Shown: positions 11,567 to 22,038 of the stretch, piece after piece
How the letters are laid out: every line of letters starts with the position of its first letter
Numbering within the stretch: position 1 is the stretch's first letter
The notes under the pieces: generated by a model
What the model was told of the DNA's origin: nothing
The model's input: the letters and a program-made list of their open reading frames with translations, nothing else
Databases searched by the model: none
Made by a program: the position numbers and the translations under genes
NCBI RefSeq assembly: GCF_009707125.1
Contig: NZ_WLVL01000018.1
Span: 62,001 to 126,000 of the forward strand
Direction: 5' to 3'
From: Arsenicicoccus cauae
GTDB lineage: Bacteria; Actinomycetota; Actinomycetes; Actinomycetales; Dermatophilaceae
DNA length: 64,000 nt

Positions 11567-12577
11567 ATGACTGCCAGCACCTCCTCGTCCGTCCTCCAAG
11601 CGCTCGCCGTGACCTGGGAGTCGGCGTGGGCATGGGCCCAGGGGGCACCCCTCACGATCGTGGCCATCGTCCTCGGGGCCGTCGCCACCCGCTGGCTGAT
11701 CCACCGTGCCATCAACGGATTCGTCAACGGCCTGCTGCTGCGCTCGGAGCGCGCCGAGGCCGCCGCGGTCAACGTCACCCGCGTCGACACGGCCGAGCTG
11801 CCCGTCATCCGCCGGCAGGCGCGCAAGGCGGCCAAGATCTTCAGCGACCCCAGCATCGTCAGCAGCGCCCGTCAGGAGCAGCGGGTCCGCACGCTCGGCG
11901 CCGTGCTGCGCTCCGTGACGACGGTGACGGTGGCCTTCGTCGCGGCGCTGATGGTCGGCGACGAGCTGGGCTTCAACATGGCGCCGCTGCTCGCCTCGGC
12001 GTCCGTCGGCGGCGTCGCGCTCGGCTTCGGCGCGCAGAGCCTCGTCAAGGACTACCTGTCCGGGATGTTCATGATCATCGAGGACCAGTACGGCGTCGGC
12101 GACGTCGTCGACACCGGCGAGGTGATCGGCACCGTCGAGGACATCTCGTTGCGGCTCACCACGATCCGCGACTTCAACGGGGTGATCTGGTACATCCGCA
12201 ACGGCGAGATCCTCCGCATCGCCAACCGCTCCCAGGGCTGGTCCACGGCGTTGGTCGACATCCCCGTCCCCGTCACCGAGTCCATGGAGAAGGTCATGCC
12301 GATCATCTCCCGCGCGATCCGCGGCCTGGACAAGGAGGAGGAGTGGTTCGGCAAGGTCATCGAGCAGCCCCAGGTCGGCGGCGTCGAGTCCATCGTCGGC
12401 GGCGTCGCGACGGTCCGCATCATCGTCAAGTGCGCGCCCAACGAGAATGTCCCCGTCGGGCGAGAGGTGCGCTCCCGGGTGATGGCCGCCCTTGCGGACC
12501 AGGGGGTCTCGCTGCCGGTCATGCCGGGCTTCGGGCCGGGGGTCCTGCCGTATGGCGGGGCCGGGACCGCCAAGTAG
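11567..12577 (+). CDS. Small-conductance mechanosensitive channel (MscS family)
   Basis: 336 aa. It opens under membrane tension to release solutes during osmotic downshock. An N-terminal helix (about residues 25-45) is followed by a second TM segment (about 110-130) and the pore helix [28 protein letters not shown], the alanine/glycine-packed TM3 typical of MscS. Next come the beta domain ([29 protein letters not shown]) and the alpha/beta vestibule domain. Its length fits a minimal MscS with a short extra N-terminal stretch. The ATG lies 60 bases from the malQ start on the other strand. Behind the stop, the 15-mer GACGCGGCGGGGGCG occurs twice (about 12587-12620). Confidence 0.92.
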   Translation: MTASTSSSVLQALAVTWESAWAWAQGAPLTIVAIVLGAVATRWLIHRAINGFVNGLLLRSERAEAAAVNVTRVDTAELPVIRRQARKAAKIFSDPSIVSSARQEQRVRTLGAVLRSVTTVTVAFVAALMVGDELGFNMAPLLASASVGGVALGFGAQSLVKDYLSGMFMIIEDQYGVGDVVDTGEVIGTVEDISLRLTTIRDFNGVIWYIRNGEILRIANRSQGWSTALVDIPVPVTESMEKVMPIISRAIRGLDKEEEWFGKVIEQPQVGGVESIVGGVATVRIIVKCAPNENVPVGREVRSRVMAALADQGVSLPVMPGFGPGVLPYGGAGTAK

Positions 12578-12660
12578 CCGCCGCGGACGCGGCGGGGGCG
12601 ACCAGACGCGGCGGGGGCGCGGCATACCCTGGACGTCCACCAACGGGACCGGGAGACGAC

Positions 12661-13032
12661 GTGACGTTCTACGACGAGGTCGGCGGGGCGCCGACCTTCG
12701 AGCGGCTGGTGCGCGAGTTCTACCGCGGCGTGGCCGGGGACCCGGAGCTGCGCGCGCTCTATCCCGAGGACGACCTGGGTCCCGCGGAGGTCCGGCTGCG
12801 GATGTTCCTCGAGCAGTACTGGGGTGGCCCCACGACCTATTCCGAGCAGCGTGGTCACCCGCGCCTGCGGATGCGGCACGTGCCGTTCGCCGTCACGCCC
12901 GCCATGCGTGACCGCTGGCTGCACCACATGCTCGCCGCCGTCGACACGCTGGACCTCGACGAGACGCACGACCTGCTGCTGCGTGACTACCTCGTGCGGG
13001 CGGCACACTCGCTCGTCAACCGACTGGACTGA
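12661..13032 (+). CDS. glbO: Group II truncated haemoglobin
   Basis: 123 aa from a GTG start after a GGGAG ribosome site. It binds haem and oxygen or nitric oxide in the cytosol. The protein shows the GlbO pattern: [19 protein letters not shown] at the N-terminus, [26 protein letters not shown], and [13 protein letters not shown] with the proximal histidine region, ending in a helix with HHMLAAVD. Length and the YWGGP segment match the group II subfamily of actinobacteria. It stands between the MscS gene and the alpha-glucosidase; no functional link is evident. Confidence 0.9.
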   Translation: MTFYDEVGGAPTFERLVREFYRGVAGDPELRALYPEDDLGPAEVRLRMFLEQYWGGPTTYSEQRGHPRLRMRHVPFAVTPAMRDRWLHHMLAAVDTLDLDETHDLLLRDYLVRAAHSLVNRLD

Positions 13033-13062
13033 GCCGGTCGCGCGTCCCGGCGTCCCAGTTCC

Positions 13063-13090
13063 TGCAAGATCTTGCACGAATTGCAGTCGA
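13063..13090. promoter_or_regulatory. Maltose-type operator upstream of the alpha-glucosidase
   Basis: Bases 13063-13076 are the perfect 14-bp palindrome TGCAAGATCTTGCA, followed four bases later by another half site, TTGCAG (13081-13086). CTTGCA/TTGCAAG half sites are known from MalR/AglR-type LacI-family operators of streptomycetes and from other carbon-catabolite sites. It lies 33 bases before the start of the GH13 gene, where a repressor would block transcription. The regulator itself is not in the window. Confidence 0.65.
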
Positions 13091-13109
13091 TTTCACAGGG
13101 ACCGACGCC

Positions 13110-14858
<1,749 letters not shown>

Positions 14859-14944
14859 GCTCGGCCACGTCCCAGGTCGTCGGGTCCCACCCGGAGATCC
14901 GCGACCTGCGCCGGCCGGCGCGCCCCGGGCCGTAGGTTGGGGAC

Positions 14945-15772
14945 GTGAAGGCTGCGCAGTTCCCCTACTTCGACGCTCCCCGGCCCCTGGCCCTCGCCCA
15001 CCGCGGGGGCGCCGCCTACGCACCGAACCACGGGCGGGAGAACACCCTGGCGGCCTTCCGCAGCGCCTACGACCTGGGCTACCGCTACCTCGAGACCGAC
15101 GTCCACGCCACCCTCGACGGCCAGGTCGTCGCCTTCCACGACGCGCGGCTGGACCGGGTGACCGACCGTCGCGGCTCGATCGCCGACCTGCCGTGGGAGT
15201 ACGTCCGGCAGGCGCGCATCGCGGGCGAGCCGATCCCGCTGCTCACCGAGCTGCTCGAGGCGCTGCCCGACGCGAGGTTCAACATCGACATCAAGGCCCC
15301 CGGCGCGGTCGTCCCGACGGCCCAGGCCCTCCTGCAGGCCGGCGCGCTGCACCGCGTGTGCGTCGGCTCGTTCTCCCAGCGACGCCTGCGTCACGTGCGC
15401 GAGCTGCTCGGGCCACGCCTCGCGACGGCCGCGGGCGGCGCCGGGGTGGCCAGCCTGCGGTTCCTGCCGCGGCTCGTCACGCAGTGGCTCAGCACTCCGG
15501 CGCCGGTGCTGCAGATCCCCCGCACCTACACCCTCGCCGGCCGGTCCGTCGAGCTGGTGACGCCGGCCCTGGTCGAGGCGACTCACCGGCGCGGCAAGCA
15601 CATCCACGTCTGGACCATCGACGACGCGCAGGAGATGCACGAGCTGCTGGACCTCGGGGTGGACGGCCTGGTGAGCGACGCCATCGACACCCTGCGCACC
15701 GTCCTGATCGAGCGCGGTCAGTGGCACGAGCCGCCGCCGCCCCCGGCCACCCCGGTTACCGTGGGGGCGTGA
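14945..15772 (+). CDS. Glycerophosphodiester phosphodiesterase
   Basis: 275 aa from GTG. It cleaves glycerophosphodiesters to sn-glycerol-3-phosphate and an alcohol. The GDPD fold is shown by LALAHRGGAAYAPNHGREN (catalytic histidine and metal-binding glutamate), YLETDVHATLDGQVVAFHD (second histidine), FNIDIKAP and HVWTIDDAQEMHELLDLGVDGLVSD at the C-terminus. No signal peptide is seen, so it should be cytosolic. Its stop overlaps the GTG start of the MFS transporter by four bases (GTGA), so the two are translationally coupled and may handle the same or related substrates. Confidence 0.92.
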   Translation: MKAAQFPYFDAPRPLALAHRGGAAYAPNHGRENTLAAFRSAYDLGYRYLETDVHATLDGQVVAFHDARLDRVTDRRGSIADLPWEYVRQARIAGEPIPLLTELLEALPDARFNIDIKAPGAVVPTAQALLQAGALHRVCVGSFSQRRLRHVRELLGPRLATAAGGAGVASLRFLPRLVTQWLSTPAPVLQIPRTYTLAGRSVELVTPALVEATHRRGKHIHVWTIDDAQEMHELLDLGVDGLVSDAIDTLRTVLIERGQWHEPPPPPATPVTVGA

Positions 15773-17175
15773 TCCCCGCCGTGACCTCCACCCCGCAAGG
15801 GCCCATGGGTCCGGCATACCGGCTCGTCACAATCGTCATGATCGCCCAGGTGACCCTCGTCGCCTTCGAGTCCATGGCGGTCACGACCGCCATGCCGGCC
15901 GTCGCCGACGAGCTCGACGCGGTCCGGGCGTACGGCCTGGCGTTCTCGCTGTTCCTCTCCGCACAGCTGCTCGGCACCGTCCTGTCGGGCACCTGGACCG
16001 ACCTGCGCGGCCCGCTGCCCGCCACCCTCGTGGGCCAGGCCGGTCTCGCGCTCGGCTCGCTCGTCGCGGGGCTGGCCGACAGTTTCCCCGTGCTGCTGGC
16101 GGGGCGGATGATCGCCGGCCTCGGCGGCGGCCTGCTCGTCGTCGCGCTCTACGTCATGATCGGTCGCGCGTACCCAGAGTCCTTGCGTCCCAGGGTCTTT
16201 GGCTGGGTGTCTGCCGCGTGGGTGCTGCCCGCCATCGTCGGGCCGCTGCTCGCGGCCTGGCTCACCGAGGCGCTGTCCTGGCGGTGGGTCTTTCTCGTGG
16301 TCGTGCCACCGATCCTGGTCACCACCGTCCTCACCTGGGCACGCCGGTCGCTCGTCGCCCCGCCGGGTCGCACCGGGTCCGGGCGCGAGCGCCGCAGCCA
16401 CCGGCGAGCCGCCCTGGCGGGGGCGCTGGTCGCCGTGGGCGCCGGTGTCCTGCAGTGGGGCTCGCAGCACGTGGAGCCGTTCGAAGCCGCCCCAGTGGCC
16501 GTCGCGGGCGTCGGTCTGGTCCTGGTCGTCGTCGTCGCCCCGCGCCTCGTCCCGCCCGGGACCCTCCGCCTGGCGCGCGGCCTCCCGTCGGTGACCATGT
16601 CCCGGTTCCTGCTCACCGCGGCCTTCAACGGGGCGATCACCTTCATCCCCCTGATGCTCGTCAACGAGCGCGGGACGAGCGGCACCGTGGCGGGGGTCAT
16701 GCTCACCCTCGGGTCTCTCGGCTGGTCCGTGGGTGCGGCGCTGCAGGGGCGTGACGCCTTCGTGCGCGACCGGTTCCGCCTGCTCGGGGCCGGTGGCGCC
16801 TCGCTCGCCGTCGGCTTGCTGGGGCTCGCCGCGATCACCGGGCTCGGGCTGTCCGCCTGGCTCGTCCCCGTCGCCGCCACCGCGATGGGCATCGGCATGG
16901 GCCTGGCCATGTCCACCATCTCCGTGCTGGGGCTCGACCTCACGCCGGTCGAGCGGCACGGCGAGGTGTCGTCCTCGCTCCAGCTCGCCGACACCCTCGG
17001 CTCCGCGCTCGGCGTCGCGCTCACGGGCTCGGTCTTTGCCGGGATGCACCGGTCAGCCGGCGCTGACGCCGGGGCCTACACGCTGATCTGGGCGCTGTGC
17101 GCGGCATCGGCCGGCCTCGTCGTCCTCGCCGGGTCCCGGGCCCGGCCGCTGGGCCGTCAGCGCGCGAGGACGTGA
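15769..17175 (+). CDS. MFS transporter (DHA2-like drug/H+ antiporter type)
   Basis: 468 aa from a GTG that overlaps the upstream stop. It is a multi-helix membrane exporter. The first cytoplasmic loop reads GTWTDLRGPLPATL, equivalent to the MFS signature GxxxDRxGR; TM helices recur regularly (QVTLVAFESMAVTTAMPAVAD, LLAGRMIAGLGGGLLVVALYVM, FGWVSAAWVLPAIVGPLLAAW). The motif GWVSAAWVLPAIVGP is the antiporter motif C of drug exporters. A short hydrophilic central loop (RRSLVAPPGRTGSGRERRSHRR) divides the halves. The substrate is unknown. It converges with the gene on the minus strand, with ends overlapping by 19 bases. Confidence 0.88.
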   Translation: MIPAVTSTPQGPMGPAYRLVTIVMIAQVTLVAFESMAVTTAMPAVADELDAVRAYGLAFSLFLSAQLLGTVLSGTWTDLRGPLPATLVGQAGLALGSLVAGLADSFPVLLAGRMIAGLGGGLLVVALYVMIGRAYPESLRPRVFGWVSAAWVLPAIVGPLLAAWLTEALSWRWVFLVVVPPILVTTVLTWARRSLVAPPGRTGSGRERRSHRRAALAGALVAVGAGVLQWGSQHVEPFEAAPVAVAGVGLVLVVVVAPRLVPPGTLRLARGLPSVTMSRFLLTAAFNGAITFIPLMLVNERGTSGTVAGVMLTLGSLGWSVGAALQGRDAFVRDRFRLLGAGGASLAVGLLGLAAITGLGLSAWLVPVAATAMGIGMGLAMSTISVLGLDLTPVERHGEVSSSLQLADTLGSALGVALTGSVFAGMHRSAGADAGAYTLIWALCAASAGLVVLAGSRARPLGRQRART

Positions 17176-17789
17176 CCGGACGGCGTCGACAGCCGCAGCC
17201 AGCGCCCGCAGCGATGGACCGTGGCCGGCTGCTCGCCGACGAAGCCGAGGACCTGCGCGGCGAAGGCCATCCCCGACGGCAGTCCCTCGACCTCGGCGGC
17301 CACCACGGGCCGCGCCCACACGGCGTGCCTCAGCCCCGCGACCGCGAGCCCCCCGGAGCCCGTGCCCGCGCCGCGCGCGACGTCGGCGATCCCCGACTGC
17401 GCCGCCTCGTGGAGCTCGGCGCCGGTCACGCGCCCGATCGGCACCCAGCCGGCACGCGGCGGGCTCTGCCCTGCCCAGGGCACCCGCACCTCGGTGGGCG
17501 GCACGGGGACCCCGGTGCCCTGGTCGTGCGCGAACCGGTCGAGCAGCGCGCCCAGCGGCACGGTGACGTCGAGGTCGGCGGGCTCGGCCAGACGCATGGT
17601 GCGCAGCCCCAGCACCAGTCCCTCTGCGGTCAGGCCGGAACCGGGCAGGACCGCGGCATACGCGGCCAGCACGGTCCCCTGCACCTGCAGGCGCATCGCA
17701 CCCTCGCGGTCGGCGGCGGCCGCCCGCGCGACGTAGGTCCGTAGGTCGGAGGCGGTGCCGGCCTCGGCCAGGACGAGCGCCCCGGTCAC
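17157..17789 (-). CDS. Uncharacterised protein coupled to a thioesterase
   Basis: 210 aa from a GTG that overlaps the thioesterase stop by four bases (GTGA). I do not recognise the family. The sequence is Ala/Gly/Val-rich, without TM helices or signal peptide. It starts VTGALVLAEAGTASDLRTYVARAAA and contains RLQVQGTVLAAYAAVLPG, TMRLAEPADLDVTVPLGALLDRF and RWLRLSTPSGHVLAR at the end. Its tight coupling suggests that it partners the 4-hydroxybenzoyl-CoA thioesterase-type enzyme. Its last bases overlap the MFS gene end on the other strand. It could be a lineage-specific regulatory or accessory protein. Confidence 0.7.
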   Translation of the reverse strand: MTGALVLAEAGTASDLRTYVARAAAADREGAMRLQVQGTVLAAYAAVLPGSGLTAEGLVLGLRTMRLAEPADLDVTVPLGALLDRFAHDQGTGVPVPPTEVRVPWAGQSPPRAGWVPIGRVTGAELHEAAQSGIADVARGAGTGSGGLAVAGLRHAVWARPVVAAEVEGLPSGMAFAAQVLGFVGEQPATVHRCGRWLRLSTPSGHVLAR

Positions 17790-18256
17790 CGGCGCCGCCT
17801 CAGCCCGACCGGGTCCCCGAGGTAGCGTCCGAGGGTCTCGCGCTGCTCGGGGGTCATCCGCCGTGGGCGGGCGTCGGCGAAGTCGTACATCACCATCGTC
17901 GACTCGGCCCGCGCATAGACCTGGTCGCCCACGCCCTCGGGGTCGCGCACGACGTAGCCCAGGTCGTAGGACGCGCCGGCCAGCCTGGACACCCACATGT
18001 CGACGGCGACCGGGGCGTGCCGGAACTCCAGCGGCCGCAGGTAGTCGATCTCGCTGCGCGCCACCAGTACTGCGCGGCCGAGCACGGGGTCGTGCTCACC
18101 GAACCACGCGCGGAAGGCCTCGACGCGCGCCTCCTCCAGGAGGCGGAGGTACTCGACGTTGTTGACGTGCCCGTAGGCGTCCATGTCGCTCCACCGGAGG
18201 GGGACGTCCACCCGGTAGACGCTCGTCGGGCGGAGGTCGCTGGGTGCGTCGGCCAT
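17786..18256 (-). CDS. Acyl-CoA thioesterase, 4HBT/YbgC hot-dog fold
   Basis: 156 aa. It hydrolyses an acyl-CoA thioester in the cytosol. The N-terminal PLRWSDMDAYGHVNNVEYLRLLEEARVEAF is the 4-hydroxybenzoyl-CoA thioesterase motif, with the catalytic aspartate/histidine region DMDAYGHVNN. DYLRPLEFRHAPVAVDMWVSR and SYDLGYVVRDP follow the hot-dog beta sheet. Length is normal for YbgC-like proteins. It is divergent from the recQ-like gene (56 bases between starts) and coupled to the downstream 210-aa protein. The acyl chain is not predictable. Confidence 0.88.
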   Translation of the reverse strand: MADAPSDLRPTSVYRVDVPLRWSDMDAYGHVNNVEYLRLLEEARVEAFRAWFGEHDPVLGRAVLVARSEIDYLRPLEFRHAPVAVDMWVSRLAGASYDLGYVVRDPEGVGDQVYARAESTMVMYDFADARPRRMTPEQRETLGRYLGDPVGLRRRR

Positions 18257-18312
18257 GGCCCCATCATGGCGCAGCCGGGGGGTCTGTCGGGCCCGGCGTC
18301 TAGCGTGTGGGC

Positions 18313-20466
18313 ATGACCAGCAACCAGGCCCGTATGCCGAGCGCGCCCGCCGTCGACGTGGACACCGAGTCGGTGCGCGAGGACGCCACGACGGCGCTGC
18401 GGCGCCTCGTGGGGCGCGAGGACGTCGACTTCCGCGACGGCCAGCTCGAGGCGGTGGCGGCGCTGGTGTCCGCACGGCAGCGGGTGCTCGTGGTGCAACG
18501 CACGGGGTGGGGCAAGTCGGCGGTCTACTTCGTGGCGACCGCGCTGCGGCGCGCAGCCGGGGCGGGCCCCACGATCATCGTGTCGCCGCTGCTGGCGCTC
18601 ATGCGCGACCAGGTCGCCGCCGCCGAGCGCGCCGGGGTGCGGGCGGTGACGATGAACTCCGCCAATGCCGACGCCTGGGGGGAGGTCGCGGCCGCGCTGG
18701 CCGCCGACGAGGTGGACGTGCTGCTGGTGAGCCCGGAGCGGCTCAACAACCCGCGCTTCCGCGACGAGCAGCTGCCGGGCCTCGCCGCCCGCTGCGGGCT
18801 CCTGGTCGTCGACGAGGCGCACTGCGTCAGCGACTGGGGCCACGACTTCCGACCGGACTACCGACGGATCAAGGACCTGCTGGCCGAGCTGGCGAGGGAC
18901 GTCCCGGTGCTGGCGACCACGGCGACCGCCAATGCCCGGGTGGTGTCGGACGTGGCCGAGCAGCTGGAGGTCGGTGGCCACGAGGTCCTGACCGTGCGCG
19001 GCTCGCTGGCCCGCGACTCGCTGCGGCTCGGTGTGCTCCGGCTGGGCTCGGCGGAGCAGCAGCTCGGGTGGCTCACCGCGCACCTCGGCGACCTGCCGGG
19101 CAGCGGGATCGTCTATGCCATGACCGTGTCGGCGGCCGAGGACGTCGCCGAGGCGCTGCGTCAGGCCGGTCACGAGGTGCGGGCCTACACCGGGCGCACC
19201 GACCCCGCCGACCGCGAGCAGCTCGAGGGCCTGCTGCGCGCCAACCAGGTCAAGGCACTGATCGCCACGAGCGCGCTCGGGATGGGCTTCGACAAGCCCG
19301 ACCTCGGCTTCGTGGTGCACCTCGGCTCCCCCAGCTCGCCGGTCGCCTACTACCAGCAGGTCGGGCGTGCCGGCCGCGGGGTCGCGCGGGCCGACGTGCT
19401 GCTGCTGCCGTCGGCGTCCGACCGCGACATCTGGTCCTACTTCGCAAGCGCCTCGATGCCCCGGCCCGAGCAGGCCGACGCCGTCATCGCCGCGCTGTCC
19501 GCCTCAGCCCGCCCCCTGTCCACGGCCGCCCTCGAGACGGTGGTCGACGTGCGCCGCACCCGGCTCGAGCTGCTGCTCAAGGTCCTCGACGTCGACGGGG
19601 CGGTGCACCGGGTCCAGGGGGGCTGGACGGCCACGGGCGCGTCGTGGACCTACGACGCCGAGCGCTACGCGCGGGTGGCCGAGGCGCGCGAGCGCGAGCA
19701 GGACCTCATGCTCGCCTACCAGCGCGGCGAGGAGTGCCGCATGGCCTTCCTGCAGCGGGTGCTCGACGACCCCTCGGCCGCGCCGTGCGGGCGGTGCGAC
19801 GTGTGCGCGGGCGCGTGGTACCCCGAGGGCGTCCCCGAGGGGGCCGTCGTCGAGGCCCGCACCCGGCTCGACCGCCCCGGGGTGCTCGTGGAGCCGCGGG
19901 CGCAGTGGCCGAGCGGGATGCCCCGCCTCGGCGTCGACGTCAAGGGACGCATCGGGCCGCAGGAGCAGGTGGAGCCGGGTCGTGCGCTGGCCCGGCTGAC
20001 CGACCTCGGGTGGGGGCAGCGGGTGCGGACCCTGCTGGCCGGCCCGGACGGTCCGGCGGACGAGGCGCTCCTGCGGGGGTGCGTGCCGGTGCTGCGCGAC
20101 TGGGACTGGGCCGAGCGACCGGTCGCCGTGACCTGGGTGCCCTCCCGCTCCCGCCCCCAGCTGGTGGAGTCGCTCGCCCGGGGACTCGCGGCGATGGGCC
20201 GCATGGTCGACCTCGGTCCGATGGACCTCGTCGACGGGGGGCCGACGGGTGACCGGGGCGGCAACAGCGCCTATCGTCTCGCCGGTGTGTGGGACCGCGT
20301 GGCCGCCGGGCCGCTGGTCCGCGACAACCTCGAGCTGTCGCCCGGTGCGGTCCTGCTCGTCGACGACCTGGTCGACTCCCGCTGGACCATGACCGTCGCC
20401 GGCCGGGCCCTGCGTGCTGCGGGGGCGACCCACGTGCTGCCCTTCGCCCTCGCCGTGGCCGGCTGA
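18313..20466 (+). CDS. recQ: RecQ-family DNA helicase with phosphoribosyltransferase-like C-terminus
   Basis: 717 aa from ATG; a GTG six bases earlier is possible. It is an ATP-dependent 3'-5' helicase for repair. Walker A is RTGWGKSAVYF (residues 64-69; W replaces the usual S/A), the DEAH box is VVDEAHCVSDWGHDFRPDYR, motif V is SALGMGFDKPD, motif VI QQVGRAGRG. Cysteines at ECRMAF and APCGRCDVCAG form the RecQ zinc site. After about residue 560 the usual RQC/HRDC domains are replaced by a region ending PGAVLLVDDLVDSRWTMTVAGRALRAAGA, which looks like the PRPP-binding loop of type I phosphoribosyltransferases (VLLVDDxxxxxxT). This RecQ-PRTase form is seen in actinobacteria, to my knowledge; the role of the tail is unknown. 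Confidence 0.88.
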   Translation: MTSNQARMPSAPAVDVDTESVREDATTALRRLVGREDVDFRDGQLEAVAALVSARQRVLVVQRTGWGKSAVYFVATALRRAAGAGPTIIVSPLLALMRDQVAAAERAGVRAVTMNSANADAWGEVAAALAADEVDVLLVSPERLNNPRFRDEQLPGLAARCGLLVVDEAHCVSDWGHDFRPDYRRIKDLLAELARDVPVLATTATANARVVSDVAEQLEVGGHEVLTVRGSLARDSLRLGVLRLGSAEQQLGWLTAHLGDLPGSGIVYAMTVSAAEDVAEALRQAGHEVRAYTGRTDPADREQLEGLLRANQVKALIATSALGMGFDKPDLGFVVHLGSPSSPVAYYQQVGRAGRGVARADVLLLPSASDRDIWSYFASASMPRPEQADAVIAALSASARPLSTAALETVVDVRRTRLELLLKVLDVDGAVHRVQGGWTATGASWTYDAERYARVAEAREREQDLMLAYQRGEECRMAFLQRVLDDPSAAPCGRCDVCAGAWYPEGVPEGAVVEARTRLDRPGVLVEPRAQWPSGMPRLGVDVKGRIGPQEQVEPGRALARLTDLGWGQRVRTLLAGPDGPADEALLRGCVPVLRDWDWAERPVAVTWVPSRSRPQLVESLARGLAAMGRMVDLGPMDLVDGGPTGDRGGNSAYRLAGVWDRVAAGPLVRDNLELSPGAVLLVDDLVDSRWTMTVAGRALRAAGATHVLPFALAVAG

Positions 20467-20491
20467 CCGGCAGGGGGACGGCATACGGGCC

Positions 20492-20530
20492 GCGGCCGCC
20501 GCCCGGGTGAGGTCCCCGGGAGGCGGCCGC
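20492..20530. terminator. Hairpin between convergent recQ-like and small secreted protein genes
   Basis: GCGGCCGCC pairs with GGCGGCCGC and CCCGGG with CCCGGG around a short loop. It sits between two convergent stop codons and can act in both directions; there is no T-tract. Confidence 0.7.
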
Positions 20531-20549
20531 CGAGGCGAGCCAGATCAGG

Positions 20550-20864
20550 TCACCAGCGGTGGGCGACGTCCACCACGATCCGGTTGTGGCTGCCCGGGCC
20601 CGTGACGACAAAGATCCGGTAGGGCAGCCGCGCCCGGGTCACGATGCCCACGGCGTCCGGGCCGTCGACCTTGCCGGCATAGACCACGCCGCGGACGGTC
20701 GTGAAGCTGGTCGGGAGCGCCTCGCCGGGCTTGACCCCGACGGGCACCAGCTGGGTGCGCGATCCGACGGCGATGACCTGCGAGCCCTTTGCCCTGCCGA
20801 CGTAGCCCGCGACGGCGACCGCGGCAGCGGCGGCAGCAGTGAGGCGGCGGGCGAGAGCAGGCAT
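20550..20864 (-). CDS. Small probably exported protein
   Basis: 104 aa, not recognised. The N-terminus PALARRLTAAAAAAVAVAGYVG looks like a short signal peptide or membrane anchor with a basic start; the rest (TTVRGVVYAGKVDGPDAVGIVTRARLPYRIFVVTGPGSHNRIVVDVAHRW) is probably beta-rich. The ATG follows AGGGGATTCC, a good ribosome site, which argues for a real gene. It stands alone, convergent with the recQ-like gene and divergent from tesB. No function can be proposed. Confidence 0.6.
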   Translation of the reverse strand: MPALARRLTAAAAAAVAVAGYVGRAKGSQVIAVGSRTQLVPVGVKPGEALPTSFTTVRGVVYAGKVDGPDAVGIVTRARLPYRIFVVTGPGSHNRIVVDVAHRW

Positions 20865-21011
20865 GGAATCCCCTTGTGTGACAACGATGTCGAAGTGGGC
20901 GAGCAGCCGATGCGGTCACGGTGGCCCCGGGGTGACGAGGACGTCTGCGGCCGCGGCGCCGCATAGTCCCGCAAGTCATCCGGTCGGCCCAGAGGGACTA
21001 GTCTTCGAGGC

Positions 21012-21971
21012 GTGACCCAGACACCCCAGGACCCCTTTGCCGAGCTGCTCGACATCCTCGACCTGGACCACCTCGGGACAGCGCGCATGACGGTCAGCGC
21101 CCGCACCGACGCCGGCCCCGAGTCCTTCCTCACGGAGCAGATCCTCGGTGACCCCGACCGCGAGATCTTCGAGGGCCAGAGCCAGTGGCAGCCGCACGGA
21201 CGCGTCTTCGGCGGTCAGGTGCTGGCGCAGACGATCATCGCGGCGGGCCGCACCGTCGAGGTGGGAGCCGGCGAGCCCGCACGGCCGATCCACTCCCTGC
21301 ACGGCTACTTCGTGCGGCCCGGTGACGTGGCCAGGCCGATCAGGTTCTCCGTGGAGCGCATGCGCGACGGTCGGTCCTTCTCCACCCGCCGGGTCCACGC
21401 CATGCAGGAGGGCCAGGTCATCCTGTCGATGACCGCGTCCTTCCAGGAGCCCGCCGGCGGGCTCAACCACCAGGACACGATGCCGCAGGCCCCCGGGCCC
21501 GAGACGCTGCCGAGCGTCGCCGACAAGTACGGCCACGTCGACCACCCGGCCGCCAAGCACCTCGCCTATGGCCGACCGATCGACCTGCGCCACGTGCGGG
21601 AGGACCTCTGGTCGCAGCCGGCCTCCGAGCAGGTGGCCCACCAGGAGCTGTGGCTGCGCGCAGTGGGCACCCTGCCCGACGACCCGCTGGTGCACGCCGC
21701 CGTCATGGCCTACGCCAGCGACTACGCCCTGCTCGAGCCGGTGATCCGCCGGCACGGGATCGCGTGGATCGACCGGCGGCTGCGGGCCGCCAGTCTCGAC
21801 CACGCGATGTGGTTCCACCGACCGGCCCGCGCGGACGAGTGGATGCTCTACACGCAGTACTCCCCCAGCGCCCAGGGCGGGCGCGGCCTCGGGATGGGAC
21901 GGATGTTCACGCCCGACGGCTCGCTGGCCGCCACCGTCGCCCAGGAGGGCATGCTGCGGCTCAAGGGCTGA
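21012..21971 (+). CDS. tesB: Acyl-CoA thioesterase II
   Basis: 319 aa from GTG. It hydrolyses medium- and long-chain acyl-CoA to free acid and CoA. It has two hot-dog domains: the first shows GRVFGGQVLAQTIIAAGRTV and IHSLHGYFVRPGD, the second ASDYALLEPVIRRHG, SLDHAMWFHRP and DEWMLYTQYSPSAQGGRGLGMGRMF, all characteristic of TesB. DHAMWFH holds the catalytic aspartate. Full length. It lies between the small exported protein and poxB, convergent with poxB. Confidence 0.95.
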   Translation: MTQTPQDPFAELLDILDLDHLGTARMTVSARTDAGPESFLTEQILGDPDREIFEGQSQWQPHGRVFGGQVLAQTIIAAGRTVEVGAGEPARPIHSLHGYFVRPGDVARPIRFSVERMRDGRSFSTRRVHAMQEGQVILSMTASFQEPAGGLNHQDTMPQAPGPETLPSVADKYGHVDHPAAKHLAYGRPIDLRHVREDLWSQPASEQVAHQELWLRAVGTLPDDPLVHAAVMAYASDYALLEPVIRRHGIAWIDRRLRAASLDHAMWFHRPARADEWMLYTQYSPSAQGGRGLGMGRMFTPDGSLAATVAQEGMLRLKG

Positions 21972-22038
21972 GCCGGCCGAGCCGGGGCCCGACCGGCGCC
22001 GGGCGCCGGCCCGGCCGTCCCGACCACCTCACCGGCGG

